A stretch of DNA of 64,000 nt from Thermosporothrix hazakensis (GTDB taxonomy: Bacteria > Chloroflexota > Ktedonobacteria > Ktedonobacterales > Ktedonobacteraceae). Below are positions 44,394-53,531 of this stretch, piece after piece; the stretch's first letter is position 1; the number at the start of each line of letters is the position of its first letter. The position numbers were made by a program, and so were the translations under genes. The stretch spans positions 248,001-312,000 of the forward strand of contig NZ_QKUF01000003.1 of NCBI RefSeq assembly GCF_003253565.1. Reading direction: 5' to 3'. The notes beneath the pieces were generated by a model. The model saw only the letters and a list, made by a program, of their open reading frames with translations, was not told the origin of the DNA and did not search any database.

Positions 44394-45032
44394 ATGAAAA
44401 GAATGGAAAGAGAAGTGCATATGGAAATTAATATCGAAGGCCGACAGTTACCTGTAACTCCGCAACTCCGACAACAGGTGGAACGCAAGGTCCGACGCCT
44501 TGCCCGTTTGGTGGGCGATAACGCCCGGGTAGAAGTGATTGTAGGTGAGGAACAGACTCGCAGCAGCAAGGACCGCTATACCGTACAGATTAGCCTGCCG
44601 GGCAGCTCCCACGCCATTCGTAGCAAGGTCAGCGCTCTCAATACCAGTGCTGCGCTTGATCTTGTGCTGGATAAAATTGAGGCGCAATTGGGGAAGCAGA
44701 AGGGGCGTCAGACGGCGAAGCGCCATAAAGGTGCGCCAATGAAACGGCTGGCACTCTCACGAAGTGGACAGCTTTCAGCGATTGAAGCGGGCAATGAAAG
44801 GGAGGAAACAAGCGTCGGCGAGCAGGAGAATGAACAGATCTGGTCGCGAATCAAAGAGATTCGCCGCTTGCCGACAAGGCCGATGAACGATCAGGAAGTA
44901 ATTGCTGAGATGGAACGGACAGGGGCCACCTACTTCCCGTTTTATAACCAGGAAACCGATAGCGTGAATGTCATGTATCGTCTCGATGATGGAGGATACG
45001 GGTTGCTTGTCCCCGCGCTAGAAGAAGTGTAA
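44394..45032 (+). CDS. hpf: Ribosome hibernation promoting factor, long form
   Basis: 212 residues. N-terminal S30AE domain (INIEGRQLPVTPQLRQQVERKV to about residue 110), a hydrophilic linker, and a C-terminal S30AE_C dimerisation domain (MNDQEVIAEMERTGATYFPF ... GGYGLLVPAL). The long form promotes 100S ribosome dimers in stationary phase. Possible starts are 44394, 44403 and 44421; MEINIEGR at 44421 resembles family N termini, but AAGGG supports 44394. Confidence 0.93.
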   Translation: MKRMEREVHMEINIEGRQLPVTPQLRQQVERKVRRLARLVGDNARVEVIVGEEQTRSSKDRYTVQISLPGSSHAIRSKVSALNTSAALDLVLDKIEAQLGKQKGRQTAKRHKGAPMKRLALSRSGQLSAIEAGNEREETSVGEQENEQIWSRIKEIRRLPTRPMNDQEVIAEMERTGATYFPFYNQETDSVNVMYRLDDGGYGLLVPALEEV

Positions 45033-45053
45033 GAGGACATCATCCGTTTTTAG

Positions 45054-45083
45054 CTCCCCCGCAAGCACGCGGGGGAGTTTTTT
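45054..45083 (+). terminator. Rho-independent terminator of hpf
   Basis: CTCCCCCGC / GCGGGGGAG, a perfect 9-bp stem (45054-45062, 45069-45077), 6-nt loop, followed by TTTTTT. Confidence 0.95.
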
Positions 45084-45105
45084 CGTGCCGTTTTTCATCT
45101 AACGG

Positions 45106-45741
45106 TTACAGCGTGATCTCAAAATGCCACGGGCGGGTAGGAGGGTCCTCAAACTGCCCCAGTGGCTCAGCGGCACGAATGGTCAGTGTGCTGGTATTCT
45201 GACTCGGCAGCGGACGAAAGCGGGCACTTCCCTGATACACCGCGTTGCTGGGGCTGCTGGCAAGATCGGGCCGAGCAAGGATCATACCGCCGCGGTCGCC
45301 ATGCCATTGCGCTCCGGTATTATCGCGCAGGAAGAAGATAATACGCGGAACAAAGGAAAAGCCAGCGCTAAAGGGCGGCCTGATCCAGAGAAAGTGGAGC
45401 TCAAAGTATGTCTGATACAACTGCAAGCGATGGAGGATCAGCGTCATCCCCTGTTGCTTCTGTTCCTGTTCCAGAAGAAGTGTGCGTTGAGGAGTTTCAA
45501 TTGTTGGATGCGCTGCTTGTGCCTCATCTGCTGGGCGTGGAGCGGCTACCACAATTGGCGGACGTGAAGCCAGCTCCAGCGCCTTTGTTGAAAAAGGTGT
45601 TGGATCATTCAGAATATCAGTGCAGAGATGGATGCATTCATCACAGATGTAAGCTGCTCCTGGGCCTGCCACCATACGACGAACCTCTGATGTGTGGCGG
45701 CCACAGAACGAGCAGCGGGCTTGAGTCCGATCAGTGCTCAT
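45106..45741 (-). CDS. Stand-alone ClpX-type C4 zinc-finger protein
   Basis: 211 residues. Residues 10-45 ([19 protein letters not shown] ... [13 protein letters not shown]) match the N-terminal zinc-binding domain of ClpX. The AAA+ domain is absent; instead there is a Pro/Ala linker and a C-terminal beta-rich domain ([16 protein letters not shown] ... RPWHFEITL) I do not recognise. It might bind ClpX clients or compete for ClpX adaptors. AAGGA lies upstream of the ATG. Convergent with hpf. Confidence 0.8.
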   Translation of the reverse strand: MSTDRTQARCSFCGRHTSEVRRMVAGPGAAYICDECIHLCTDILNDPTPFSTKALELASRPPIVVAAPRPADEAQAAHPTIETPQRTLLLEQEQKQQGMTLILHRLQLYQTYFELHFLWIRPPFSAGFSFVPRIIFFLRDNTGAQWHGDRGGMILARPDLASSPSNAVYQGSARFRPLPSQNTSTLTIRAAEPLGQFEDPPTRPWHFEITL

Positions 45742-45770
45742 AGCGCCATCCTTACAGGGAAACCCATTTG

Positions 45771-46691
45771 CTATTTTTTATACGCACTCAGAGCTGTTAG
45801 GGCTGCACTATGTAATCCGAGACGCTCAAGTATATACGCATGTGCCTCCCACTCTAGTTTATCATCTAGAGGTGTAAGAATGTCAGATGGTTTTAGCGAA
45901 TTTTCTGTTTTCTTTTCGGCTGCCAGAGCGACTGTTCCATTCTGATGTAGCCCTTGAGCTGCGTGATCCGCGGTTTCAGACGGCTCTGTTTGCCCTGCCA
46001 TAGCTAAAAGGTACTCTTCCCCATATTTGCGTTTGAGCGCCAGATAGATGAGATGATCGGCAAAGTGAGGGTTCTTTGGAAGCAGGGAACCGTGCAGATA
46101 GGTACCATAGGCATTGCGATAGATCGCGCCCTCGGTTCGATCTTCCGCATTGTTGCCCGAGCCTTTGAGTACCTTTCCCAAAGGCTTGGCCGTTCCCAGA
46201 TAGGTGCGTCCGCCGTGGTTTTCAAAGCCTACAAGCGTTGAGCCATTCCAGCTCAGGGCGATATTGCCAATGCAGCGTGGAGAACGCGGTCCCTTGTGAA
46301 TGGTCCAGGCATCAAAGACACCCAGGCCTCGCATATCCGGACCCTCCGCCGGACGATAATAGTGGGCAAGAAGCTGATAGCCCCCACAGACTGCCAGGAC
46401 GGGCATATCATCTTCAATGGCTGCCCATAGACCAATGGCTTTAAGCTCATAGAGATCCTGAGCGACCGGCGCCTGCTCCTTATCCTGCCCGCCACCAATG
46501 AAGAGCATGTCGTACTCATCAGGAGCGAGAGCGTCACCGATGCCCAGACCAACGGCACGAAACTGGATGCCGCGCATCTGGCAGCGATATTGAAGCGTCA
46601 TAATATTGCCGCGATCGCCATAGAGATTGAGCTGATCGGGGTAGAGATGACCCAATGTTAACGTGAGAGGTCTGACGAAATCGTGCGTCAT
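45771..46691 (-). CDS. gatD: Lipid II isoglutaminyl synthase, glutaminase subunit GatD
   Basis: 306 residues. Class I glutamine amidotransferase of the CobB/CobQ-like group with the nucleophile Cys102 in AVCGGYQ and the catalytic His200 in GTYLHG. The N terminus [20 protein letters not shown] is diagnostic of GatD. Supplies ammonia to MurT for amidating the D-Glu of lipid II to isoglutamine. It overlaps murT by 4 bases (ATGA), so the two are translationally coupled. The C-terminal 70 residues are an extra tail compared with the about 240-residue family norm. Confidence 0.92.
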   Translation of the reverse strand: MTHDFVRPLTLTLGHLYPDQLNLYGDRGNIMTLQYRCQMRGIQFRAVGLGIGDALAPDEYDMLFIGGGQDKEQAPVAQDLYELKAIGLWAAIEDDMPVLAVCGGYQLLAHYYRPAEGPDMRGLGVFDAWTIHKGPRSPRCIGNIALSWNGSTLVGFENHGGRTYLGTAKPLGKVLKGSGNNAEDRTEGAIYRNAYGTYLHGSLLPKNPHFADHLIYLALKRKYGEEYLLAMAGQTEPSETADHAAQGLHQNGTVALAAEKKTENSLKPSDILTPLDDKLEWEAHAYILERLGLHSAALTALSAYKK

Positions 46692-48340
46692 CCGTCTCTT
46701 CCTTCCCAGTAGCGAGAGGTCAGGCCTCGCTCTTCTAACTCATGATGTAATTCTAGCAAACCTGTGTACGTTGGAACAATAAACAGCGTTTCACCAGTGG
46801 GTGTTTGTTCAAGGGCCAGGTCGAGTGCCTGCTTCAGGCCATAGAGATGAGTCGCGGTCTCAATGGTGATCGGCGTGGCGGTCTTCTTCTTGCGGCGTGC
46901 GCTGTTGCCTCTCTCTTCGCGTTGCAGGCGTAGTGGCGTCGAAGGGATAATCGCCATCTCGGCTTCTGGAACGCCCGCGTACTTGAGTCGTAGCCCGAGA
47001 TCGCGTGCTCTGGTGCCGGACAGGACCAGCGATGAGGTATGCTCTACCACCCGTTCAAAATCAACATCCCAGATCCATGAGACATCCTGCCCATCAGCGA
47101 TTTTGTCGTTCAGCACAAAGAGGACATGGCGTTTCTCTTGATCGGCGAAGAGTGTCCGAAGGACCTCGTTAAAGCCGGTCGGGTTTTTTGCAAGCAGGAG
47201 GCGAATGGTTTTACCATCAGCCTGAATACGCTCGCCGCGCCCGAAGACAGGCTTGGATTGCCCGATACCATTTTCGATTGGCTCCCAGTCAATACCAAGT
47301 GTGCGTGCGACAGCGATAGCAGCCAGCGCATTATAAATGTTATAGAGGCCGGGAAGCGGCACGATCAGGGTATGTTCTTCACCGTGGGCCTGCACACGAA
47401 TGCGATAGCGGTCAAAGCCCTCTGTTTGAACCTCTACTGCGCTGATCTGTGGCTGCGCGCGTTCCTGCCCGCAGTTTGGACAGCGATAGTGTCCGAGGTG
47501 GCTGTAAATGCGCACTGCATACTCATACTCGTGGCCGCATTGAGAGCAGGTTCGCGTATCGATTACCTGATGATTCTGTTCACCTGTCTGCTCAGATTGG
47601 AGATTGAGAGCCGTATCATTGATACCGAAATAAACAATCTGTCCCTTGAATGAGTTGCCTAACTGCGCAATAGTGGGATCATCGGCATTGAGCACAAGGA
47701 TGGTCTCGGGAGAGAGGTGTTCAAGCGCTTTCTGCCAGTTGGTGAGCACTGTATCAACCTCACCATAGCGGTCGAGCTGATCCCGGAAGAGATTGTTGAA
47801 CACAATGATGCGTGGCGAAATTTCATTGAGCGCTTGAGGAATGGTGGCCTCATCAACTTCAAAGACGGAGATTGCCTGACCTGAGCGGCGTAAGCGGCCG
47901 GTCGGGCGTGCTCGGATGACCAGAGAGCTGGCAATGCCGCGCATCAGATTTGAACCCTCGCGGTTTCTCCAGACACGCAGGCCCGCATCGCGTAGGATAG
48001 AGGAAACAAAATTGCTGGTGGTCGTCTTCCCATTTGTACCGGTGATCATCAGACTGCCATATGCGAGTTGCGCAGCCAGATAACTGACCACCCCGGGATA
48101 CATACGTTGTGCGACCACACCGGGGACGCTGGTACCCCCACCCAGATGCAGGCGTCGACTGATTGCCCCAAAGGCACGACCCGCGGTCACAGCCAGAGCT
48201 GCCCTCAAGGGATTATGCTTTCGCTTCTGTCGTGAGTGTCTCACTTTCTCCTTCACTGGACGAATGGAAGGAGCAGTGCTAGCTTCAGGATGCTTTTGCT
48301 CCTGCTCTATATGTCGTCGAGACGAACGATATTTCCGCAT
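46688..48340 (-). CDS. murT: Lipid II isoglutaminyl synthase, Mur-ligase subunit MurT
   Basis: 550 residues. Mur-ligase fold with P-loop TGTNGKTTTSN (about 100-110), VFEVDEATIPQAL, and the RanBP-like zinc ribbon CSQCGHEYEY ... CPNCGQE inserted near 270-300, the hallmark of MurT. The C terminus is DUF1727-like. Partners with GatD on the cytoplasmic face to amidate lipid II. The N terminus has an extra basic stretch of about 50 residues. The start is the ATG at 48340 with GGAG 7 nt upstream. Confidence 0.93.
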   Translation of the reverse strand: MRKYRSSRRHIEQEQKHPEASTAPSIRPVKEKVRHSRQKRKHNPLRAALAVTAGRAFGAISRRLHLGGGTSVPGVVAQRMYPGVVSYLAAQLAYGSLMITGTNGKTTTSNFVSSILRDAGLRVWRNREGSNLMRGIASSLVIRARPTGRLRRSGQAISVFEVDEATIPQALNEISPRIIVFNNLFRDQLDRYGEVDTVLTNWQKALEHLSPETILVLNADDPTIAQLGNSFKGQIVYFGINDTALNLQSEQTGEQNHQVIDTRTCSQCGHEYEYAVRIYSHLGHYRCPNCGQERAQPQISAVEVQTEGFDRYRIRVQAHGEEHTLIVPLPGLYNIYNALAAIAVARTLGIDWEPIENGIGQSKPVFGRGERIQADGKTIRLLLAKNPTGFNEVLRTLFADQEKRHVLFVLNDKIADGQDVSWIWDVDFERVVEHTSSLVLSGTRARDLGLRLKYAGVPEAEMAIIPSTPLRLQREERGNSARRKKKTATPITIETATHLYGLKQALDLALEQTPTGETLFIVPTYTGLLELHHELEERGLTSRYWEGRDG

Positions 48341-48489
48341 GTTGCTTCTCCGAGCCTGCGCACTTTCTACTATTACGTACAATCGAATGCAGCATAGCAT
48401 GCAAGCTCGATGGGGGTCAAGAGAGGGAGAGAGAATAGCTGTGCTTCGCGGTAATACAGCAGCAATCGCGGCTTCAGGATAGGAGAAAA

Positions 48490-48553
48490 TAGCTACTTGT
48501 CATATGTGCTACTCTATCCTTAACTCACGGTACTGGACAGTAGCTACTTGTCA
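48490..48553 (+). repeat. Direct repeat in the topA upstream region
   Basis: TAGCTACTTGTCA occurs at 48490-48502 and 48541-48553. The following bases are also alike (ATGTGCTACTCTAT versus CTATGCTATTCTAT), giving two imperfect units of about 30 bases, 51 bases apart. Each includes TTGTCA, a good -35 hexamer, so these may be duplicated promoters or a repeated operator. The gap 48341-48676 holds no gene. Confidence 0.55.
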
Positions 48554-48676
48554 AACTATGCTATTCTATGCTTTGGGAATATTCACCATGTAAAAGCGAG
48601 TTTCGCAAGAAGGAAGATAGTGTGAACGGTCTATGGTATCGGAACTTGTAAATAACGAAGGTCAGGAATTAGGTCG

Positions 48677-51019
48677 ATGGCAAAGAAACTTGTGATCGTA
48701 GAATCGCCAGCGAAAGCGAAGACAATCGAAAAATTTCTCGGTCGAGGCTTTGAGGTACGAGCCTCTATGGGCCATATCGTCGATTTGCCGAAGAAAGGTT
48801 TAGGTGTTAACACTCGAAAAGATTTCGCGCCCAAGTACGAGGTAATCGAGAATAAGGATAAACTCATCAATGAATTGAAGGCGGCCTCTAGCAAGGCAGA
48901 TGAAGTCTATCTTGCTCCTGACCCTGACCGTGAGGGTGAATTTATCGCATGGTCTTTGAAGAACGTTCTGGGTTTGAATAACCCCCACCGTGCAGTCTTC
49001 CACGAGATAACGAAGCGTGCTGTGCAGGATGCGATTGCTCATCCCCGGCTGATTAACGAAGACCTCTTTAATGCTCAGCAGGCCCGGCGGGTGCTGGATC
49101 GGCTGGTCGGATATAAGATCAGTCCGTTGTTGTGGCGGCGGATCCAATCAGGGACAAGTGCGGGCCGTGTGCAATCTGTGGCACTCCGGCTGATCTGTGA
49201 TCGTGAGGCTGAAATTCAGGCATTTGTTCCTGAGGAATACTGGAGCATCACGGCGACGCTGAGCAAACAGCAGCAAGCGGAACGCTTTGATGCTGTCCTG
49301 ATCTCGCGTGTTAAAGACATGGGAACCCCCGGCGATGAAAGTGGGGAAGATGGTGAGGGTGATGCCACTCCCGGAAAGGGAACCCGGAAAGGCAGGATCA
49401 AGATCTCTTCAAAAGAGGAGGCGGATGCTGTCCTTGCCGAGTTGCAGGGCGCAACCTATACCGTTCTCAAGTATGAAGAGCGGGAGCAGCGCCGACAGCC
49501 GTACCTGCCATATACAACCAGTACGATGCAGCAGGATGCCTCGGTCCGGCTCTACTTTAAACCAAAGAAAACTATGAGCGTTGCGCAGCAGCTCTATGAG
49601 GGTATTGAGCTCGGCGAACGCGGCCATCAGGGCTTGATTACCTATATGCGTACCGATTCAACGCGCATCTCAGAAGAAGCTCAGAAGATGGTCAAAGACT
49701 TTATTCACGACGAGTTTGGTCAGGAGTATGTTGGACCCGGGCGCACTGGTAAGGCAAAAGCGACCACACAGGATGCGCACGAAGCGATCCGCCCAACGGA
49801 CGTGTCCCTGACGCCCCAGAGTGTGAAAGCATATCTAACAAACGATCAGTTCAAGCTCTATGATCTGATCTGGAAACGCTTCGTTGCAAGCTTTATGGCT
49901 CCCGCCGTCTTTGATACGGTGCGGGTTGATATTCAGGCGCAGCAATATGTCTTCCGGGCCAATGGCTCAAACCTGAAATTCCCGGGTTTCTATCGGGTCT
50001 GGCCTCGTGAAGAGGACGAAAAATTGCTGCCGAAAATGGCGGTCAATGAGACGCTGGATATGCATAAGCTGAAGCCCGAACAGCACTTTACACAGCCGCC
50101 TCCACGCTATACTGAGGCGAGCCTGATTAAAGAGCTGGAGGAGCGTGGTATTGGTCGGCCAAGTACCTATGTGCCGATCATCTCCACCATTCAGGATCGC
50201 GGCTATGTCGAGCAGGAACAGCGACGCTTTATGCCAACCTGGCTCGGTATTACCGTCAATGAGGTGATGAATAAGCACTTTCCGGATATCGTTGATACCG
50301 GCTTTACGGCTGAGATGGAGCACAAGCTTGACGAGGTCGAAGAGGGCCGCCGCGCCTGGACCGAGTTTCTGCGTGATTTCTATGAAGGCTTTAAGGTGAC
50401 AATGGAGAAAGCAGAAGCCGAGATGGATCGCGTGCAGAAACCGGTCGAGGAACTGGACGAAAAGTGCCCGGAGTGCGGGCGCAATCTGGTTATCAGAACC
50501 GGACGCTTTGGTCGCTTTATCTCCTGCTCTGGCTTCCCGGAGTGCCGGTATGGCCGCTCGTTTGTAAATAAGACTGGTGCGCATTGCCCACGCTGTGGCG
50601 GTGATCTGGTCGAACGGAAGACGCGTACCAAGAAACGTATCTTCTATGGGTGTAACAACTATCCTGCCTGCGATTTCGCTATCTGGGAGAAGCCAGTTCC
50701 AGAGCTCTGCCCGAACTGTGGTGGCCTGATGGTCCTGCCAAAGGGAGCGCAGAAACCGGTCTGCTATCAGGAAGTGATTGTCCCGCAGCAGGGTGAGCAA
50801 GAAGCACCCGTGCAGGAAGGCGAAACATCGACCAAAAAGCGGCGCTCGACCAGCAGGAAGGCGACGGCGAAAGAAAATGGCGATGCATCAAAGGCCAGCA
50901 AGACGCGCAAGAAAGCGACTACAAAGGCCAGCAGCACGGCCAAGAGGACAAAAGCGAGTGCCGCGAAAAGCGGAACGGCAACTCGTAAGAAAACAACGAC
51001 TGCAAAAAGTAAATCATAG
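48677..51019 (+). CDS. topA: DNA topoisomerase I (type IA)
   Basis: 780 residues. TOPRIM domain (KKLVIVESPAKAKTIEKFLG, PDPDREGEF), the catalytic Tyr323 in GLITYMRTDSTRIS, and ERGIGRPSTY of the core. Relaxes negative supercoils. C-terminal zinc ribbons: two complete C4 units (CPECGRN...CSGFPEC and CPRCGGD...CNNYPAC) and a third with only three Cys. The last about 65 residues are Lys/Thr/Ala/Ser-rich, resembling histone H1-like tails that give processivity in some actinobacterial topoisomerases. Confidence 0.96.
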   Translation: MAKKLVIVESPAKAKTIEKFLGRGFEVRASMGHIVDLPKKGLGVNTRKDFAPKYEVIENKDKLINELKAASSKADEVYLAPDPDREGEFIAWSLKNVLGLNNPHRAVFHEITKRAVQDAIAHPRLINEDLFNAQQARRVLDRLVGYKISPLLWRRIQSGTSAGRVQSVALRLICDREAEIQAFVPEEYWSITATLSKQQQAERFDAVLISRVKDMGTPGDESGEDGEGDATPGKGTRKGRIKISSKEEADAVLAELQGATYTVLKYEEREQRRQPYLPYTTSTMQQDASVRLYFKPKKTMSVAQQLYEGIELGERGHQGLITYMRTDSTRISEEAQKMVKDFIHDEFGQEYVGPGRTGKAKATTQDAHEAIRPTDVSLTPQSVKAYLTNDQFKLYDLIWKRFVASFMAPAVFDTVRVDIQAQQYVFRANGSNLKFPGFYRVWPREEDEKLLPKMAVNETLDMHKLKPEQHFTQPPPRYTEASLIKELEERGIGRPSTYVPIISTIQDRGYVEQEQRRFMPTWLGITVNEVMNKHFPDIVDTGFTAEMEHKLDEVEEGRRAWTEFLRDFYEGFKVTMEKAEAEMDRVQKPVEELDEKCPECGRNLVIRTGRFGRFISCSGFPECRYGRSFVNKTGAHCPRCGGDLVERKTRTKKRIFYGCNNYPACDFAIWEKPVPELCPNCGGLMVLPKGAQKPVCYQEVIVPQQGEQEAPVQEGETSTKKRRSTSRKATAKENGDASKASKTRKKATTKASSTAKRTKASAAKSGTATRKKTTTAKSKS

Positions 51020-51040
51020 TTGCTGTACAAACTTTCGTGA

Positions 51041-51082
51041 ATGGAGAGTATTCCGCTCGCTAAGTGGATACTCTCCATTTTT
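51041..51082 (+). terminator. Rho-independent terminator of topA
   Basis: ATGGAGAGTAT / ATACTCTCCAT, a perfect 11-bp stem (51041-51051, 51068-51078), followed by TTTTT. Confidence 0.9.
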
Positions 51083-51212
51083 GTTGCTTCTGGCTGCTAC
51101 AATACGGGAACAGGGACAACAGGAGTGTCCCCACTTTCACAAGGAAGGAAGCAGAGCGATCCCAGGCAATGGACAACGAGAAGAACGTGTTATGCCGTTG
51201 CCTCATCTTATG

Positions 51213-51221
51213 TGATATAAT
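51213..51221 (+). promoter_or_regulatory. Extended -10 promoter for icd, inside a palindrome
   Basis: TGATATAAT is an extended -10. It lies within GTGAT-ATA-ATCAC (51212-51224), a palindrome that could be an overlapping operator. The transcript would start near 51228 and include the attenuator-like leader. Confidence 0.5.
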
Positions 51222-51236
51222 CACGGATAAGGTGAA

Positions 51237-51286
51237 GCCTCCTCTTTACCAACGGAAGGCTATGAGTATCAGGAGGCAGTTTTTTT
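51237..51286 (+). promoter_or_regulatory. Attenuator-like leader with two mutually exclusive hairpins
   Basis: GCCTCCT (51237-51243) can pair with AGGAGGC (51271-51277), which is followed by AG and seven T, a terminator shape. The same left arm can instead pair with GGAAGGC (51254-51260). The T7 runs into the Shine-Dalgarno GGAGG of the next gene. It could be a switch for isocitrate dehydrogenase expression. Confidence 0.5.
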
Positions 51287-51298
51287 GGAGGATAATGC

Positions 51299-52390
51299 AT
51301 GTCCATACCGCACGCAGTGACGCTCATCCCCGGTGATGGGACGGGTCCAGAGATCACAGAGGCCACGCGGCGCGTGCTGGAAGCCACCGGGGTTCAGTTC
51401 AGGTGGGAAGTGTGTCAGGCGGGAGCGGTAACGCTGGAGAAGCAAGGTACAGTCCTGCCAGATGAGGTTATTGAGTCGATCAAAAGAACGAAAGTAGGTT
51501 TGAAAGGACCGATCACGACCCCGATGGGACGAGGCCAACGCAGTGCCAATGTGACCTTGAGAAAACGACTTGATTTGTATGCGAATCTCCGGCCCGCTAA
51601 GACCTATCCCGGCTTGCGTTCTCGTTATGAAAATATCGATCTGGTAATCGTGCGAGAAAACACCGAGGATCTGTATGCCGGTATCGAATTTCAAAGAGGC
51701 ACCCACGAACATGAAGCCCTGCTTGAAACGATTGCCCGTACCACGGGTCACCAGTTAGACCAGGACTCCGCTTTAAGCATCAAGTATATCTCAGCTGCCG
51801 CCACCCGTCGTATCGTCCGGTTCGCTTTCGATTATGCCCGCACCCATGATCGTCGCAAGGTAACGATTGTGCATAAGGCCAATATCATGCGCATGTCTGA
51901 TGGCCTGTTTCTCTCGCTTGCCCATGAGGTCGCGAAGGAGTACCCTGATATCCAGCATGAGGATCGGATTGTTGATAATATGTGCATGCAACTGGTGCAG
52001 AAGCCGGAACAATATGATGTTCTGGTATTACCGAACCTCTATGGCGATATTATTTCCGATCTCTCGGCAGGTCTGATAGGCGGACTCGGTGTGGCCCCTG
52101 GTGCGAATATTGGCAGTCAATACGCCGTTTTTGAACCGGTACATGGCAGCGCACCGAAGTATGCGGGTCAGAACAAGGTTAATCCAATGGCGATGATGTT
52201 TTCGGGTGTGATGATGTTGCGCCATCTGGGCGAAAAGGAGGCGGCGCTTCGGCTGGAAAAAGCCATGATGCAGGTAATCGGTGAGGGTAAATATGTGACG
52301 TATGATCTGAAGCCACGTCCTGATGATCCAACCGCTGTCGGCACCTCGCAAGTCGCGGATGCTGTCATAGAGCGGCTTCGGCGGCTCTAG
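51299..52390 (+). CDS. NAD-dependent isocitrate dehydrogenase
   Basis: 363 residues of the isocitrate/isopropylmalate dehydrogenase family. [11 protein letters not shown] at the start, the substrate segment [18 protein letters not shown] (Ser/Asn and Arg typical of isocitrate), [11 protein letters not shown], the Lys-Tyr pair in [14 protein letters not shown], and [19 protein letters not shown]. The YANLRP and TEDLYAG forms fit NAD-linked isocitrate dehydrogenase (or homoisocitrate dehydrogenase) better than LeuB. Converts isocitrate to 2-oxoglutarate. GGAGG lies 7 nt before the ATG at 51299. Confidence 0.87.
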   Translation: MSIPHAVTLIPGDGTGPEITEATRRVLEATGVQFRWEVCQAGAVTLEKQGTVLPDEVIESIKRTKVGLKGPITTPMGRGQRSANVTLRKRLDLYANLRPAKTYPGLRSRYENIDLVIVRENTEDLYAGIEFQRGTHEHEALLETIARTTGHQLDQDSALSIKYISAAATRRIVRFAFDYARTHDRRKVTIVHKANIMRMSDGLFLSLAHEVAKEYPDIQHEDRIVDNMCMQLVQKPEQYDVLVLPNLYGDIISDLSAGLIGGLGVAPGANIGSQYAVFEPVHGSAPKYAGQNKVNPMAMMFSGVMMLRHLGEKEAALRLEKAMMQVIGEGKYVTYDLKPRPDDPTAVGTSQVADAVIERLRRL

Positions 52391-52447
52391 CTTGCACGCA
52401 CTGCCGTTGTTTCTCTCTGCCCGACACAAAAGAAGAGGGAATATCGA

Positions 52448-52481
52448 AAGAGGGAACGACTTCGATGAGCCGTCCCCTCTT
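52448..52481 (-). terminator. Possible terminator hairpin of glpX
   Basis: On the minus strand AAGAGGGGACGGC pairs with GTCGTTCCCTCTT, 13 pairs including two G-U; 8-nt loop. Only a short T-rich tail (TTCGATATTCCC) follows. Confidence 0.5.
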
Positions 52482-52516
52482 GTGATGCCTGGACATAGAT
52501 CTGTGTCGTCTTTCTA

Positions 52517-53515
52517 TTAACGCTGGTCGAAGCCGGGCTTGCGCCATCTGTGACGGGCCTGAATATAGCGGACCGTGCCAGAGCGGGAACGCATCATGAT
52601 CGAAGATGTACGAGCGCCCCAGCCATGATACTGTACGCCATCAAGCAGCTCACCGCTGGAAATACCGGTTGCTGCAAAACAGACTTCATCACCGCTGACC
52701 AGATCATCTGTGCGGAAAACCTGATCAAGATCAACACCATCAGCCTTGAGCTTCTCGCGCTCCTGTTCGTTGCGCGGCCAGATCTTACACTGGATCTCTC
52801 CGCCAAGACATTTCAGGGCTGCGGCTGCCAGAACTGCTTCAGGAGCACCACCGATACCGAGCAGCATATCAACACCGCGATAATCTTCCATAGCGGCCTG
52901 AATGGCTGCGGCAACGTCTCCATCGCCGATCAGGCGGATACGTGCCCCCACTTCACGCACCTGGCGAATGATTTCCTGGTGGCGTGGGCGATCCAGAATG
53001 ACAACGGTCAAATCGTCAATGCGGGCATCGCGAGCACGAGCGATACGGTCGAGGTTGACCGCGATCGGAGCATTGATGTCAATGACGTTGCGCCCTGCCG
53101 GGCCGACAGCAATTTTTTCCATGTAGTAGACTCCCGGAGGCGCAGAATACATGGTGCCTCGCTCAGAGGTAGCAACAACGGCCAGTGAGCCCGGGAGACC
53201 GAGTGAGAGCAGGCGTGTGCCATCAACGGGGTCAACGGCTACGTCAACCTCGGGACCGTTTCCGTTGCCTACCTGCTCCCCGATATAGAGCATGGGGGCT
53301 TCGTCTTTCTCTCCCTCACCAATAACAACAACACCATTCATATCAACGCCATCGAGAGCGTTGCGCATGGCATCGACGGCAGCCTGATCGACCATCTCTT
53401 TATTTCCCTTACCCATCCAGCGCCCGGCGCTCAGGGCGGCAGCCTCCGTTACCCGTACTAGCTCCATTGCTAGATTACGCTCTCGCGTTCCTGATGGTGC
53501 AAAACGTTCTTCCAA
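52517..53515 (-). CDS. glpX: Fructose-1,6-bisphosphatase class II (GlpX)
   Basis: 332 residues. GEGEKDEAPMLYIGE and VDPVDGTRLL are the Li-sensitive/GlpX phosphatase metal motifs, with GDGDVAAAI and GIGGAPEAVLAAAAL. Removes the 1-phosphate of fructose-1,6-bisphosphate in gluconeogenesis. The start is a TTG (53515) with AAGGAGG 7 nt upstream, a strong site that fixes this rare start. It follows gmk by 16 bases. Confidence 0.94.
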   Translation of the reverse strand: MEERFAPSGTRERNLAMELVRVTEAAALSAGRWMGKGNKEMVDQAAVDAMRNALDGVDMNGVVVIGEGEKDEAPMLYIGEQVGNGNGPEVDVAVDPVDGTRLLSLGLPGSLAVVATSERGTMYSAPPGVYYMEKIAVGPAGRNVIDINAPIAVNLDRIARARDARIDDLTVVILDRPRHQEIIRQVREVGARIRLIGDGDVAAAIQAAMEDYRGVDMLLGIGGAPEAVLAAAALKCLGGEIQCKIWPRNEQEREKLKADGVDLDQVFRTDDLVSGDEVCFAATGISSGELLDGVQYHGWGARTSSIMMRSRSGTVRYIQARHRWRKPGFDQR

Positions 53516-53531
53516 GGTTATTCCTCCTTAT

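Noticed and set aside
49967..50800. 277-codon minus-strand ORF inside topA
   Set aside because: topA motifs and zinc ribbons fix the plus strand as coding.
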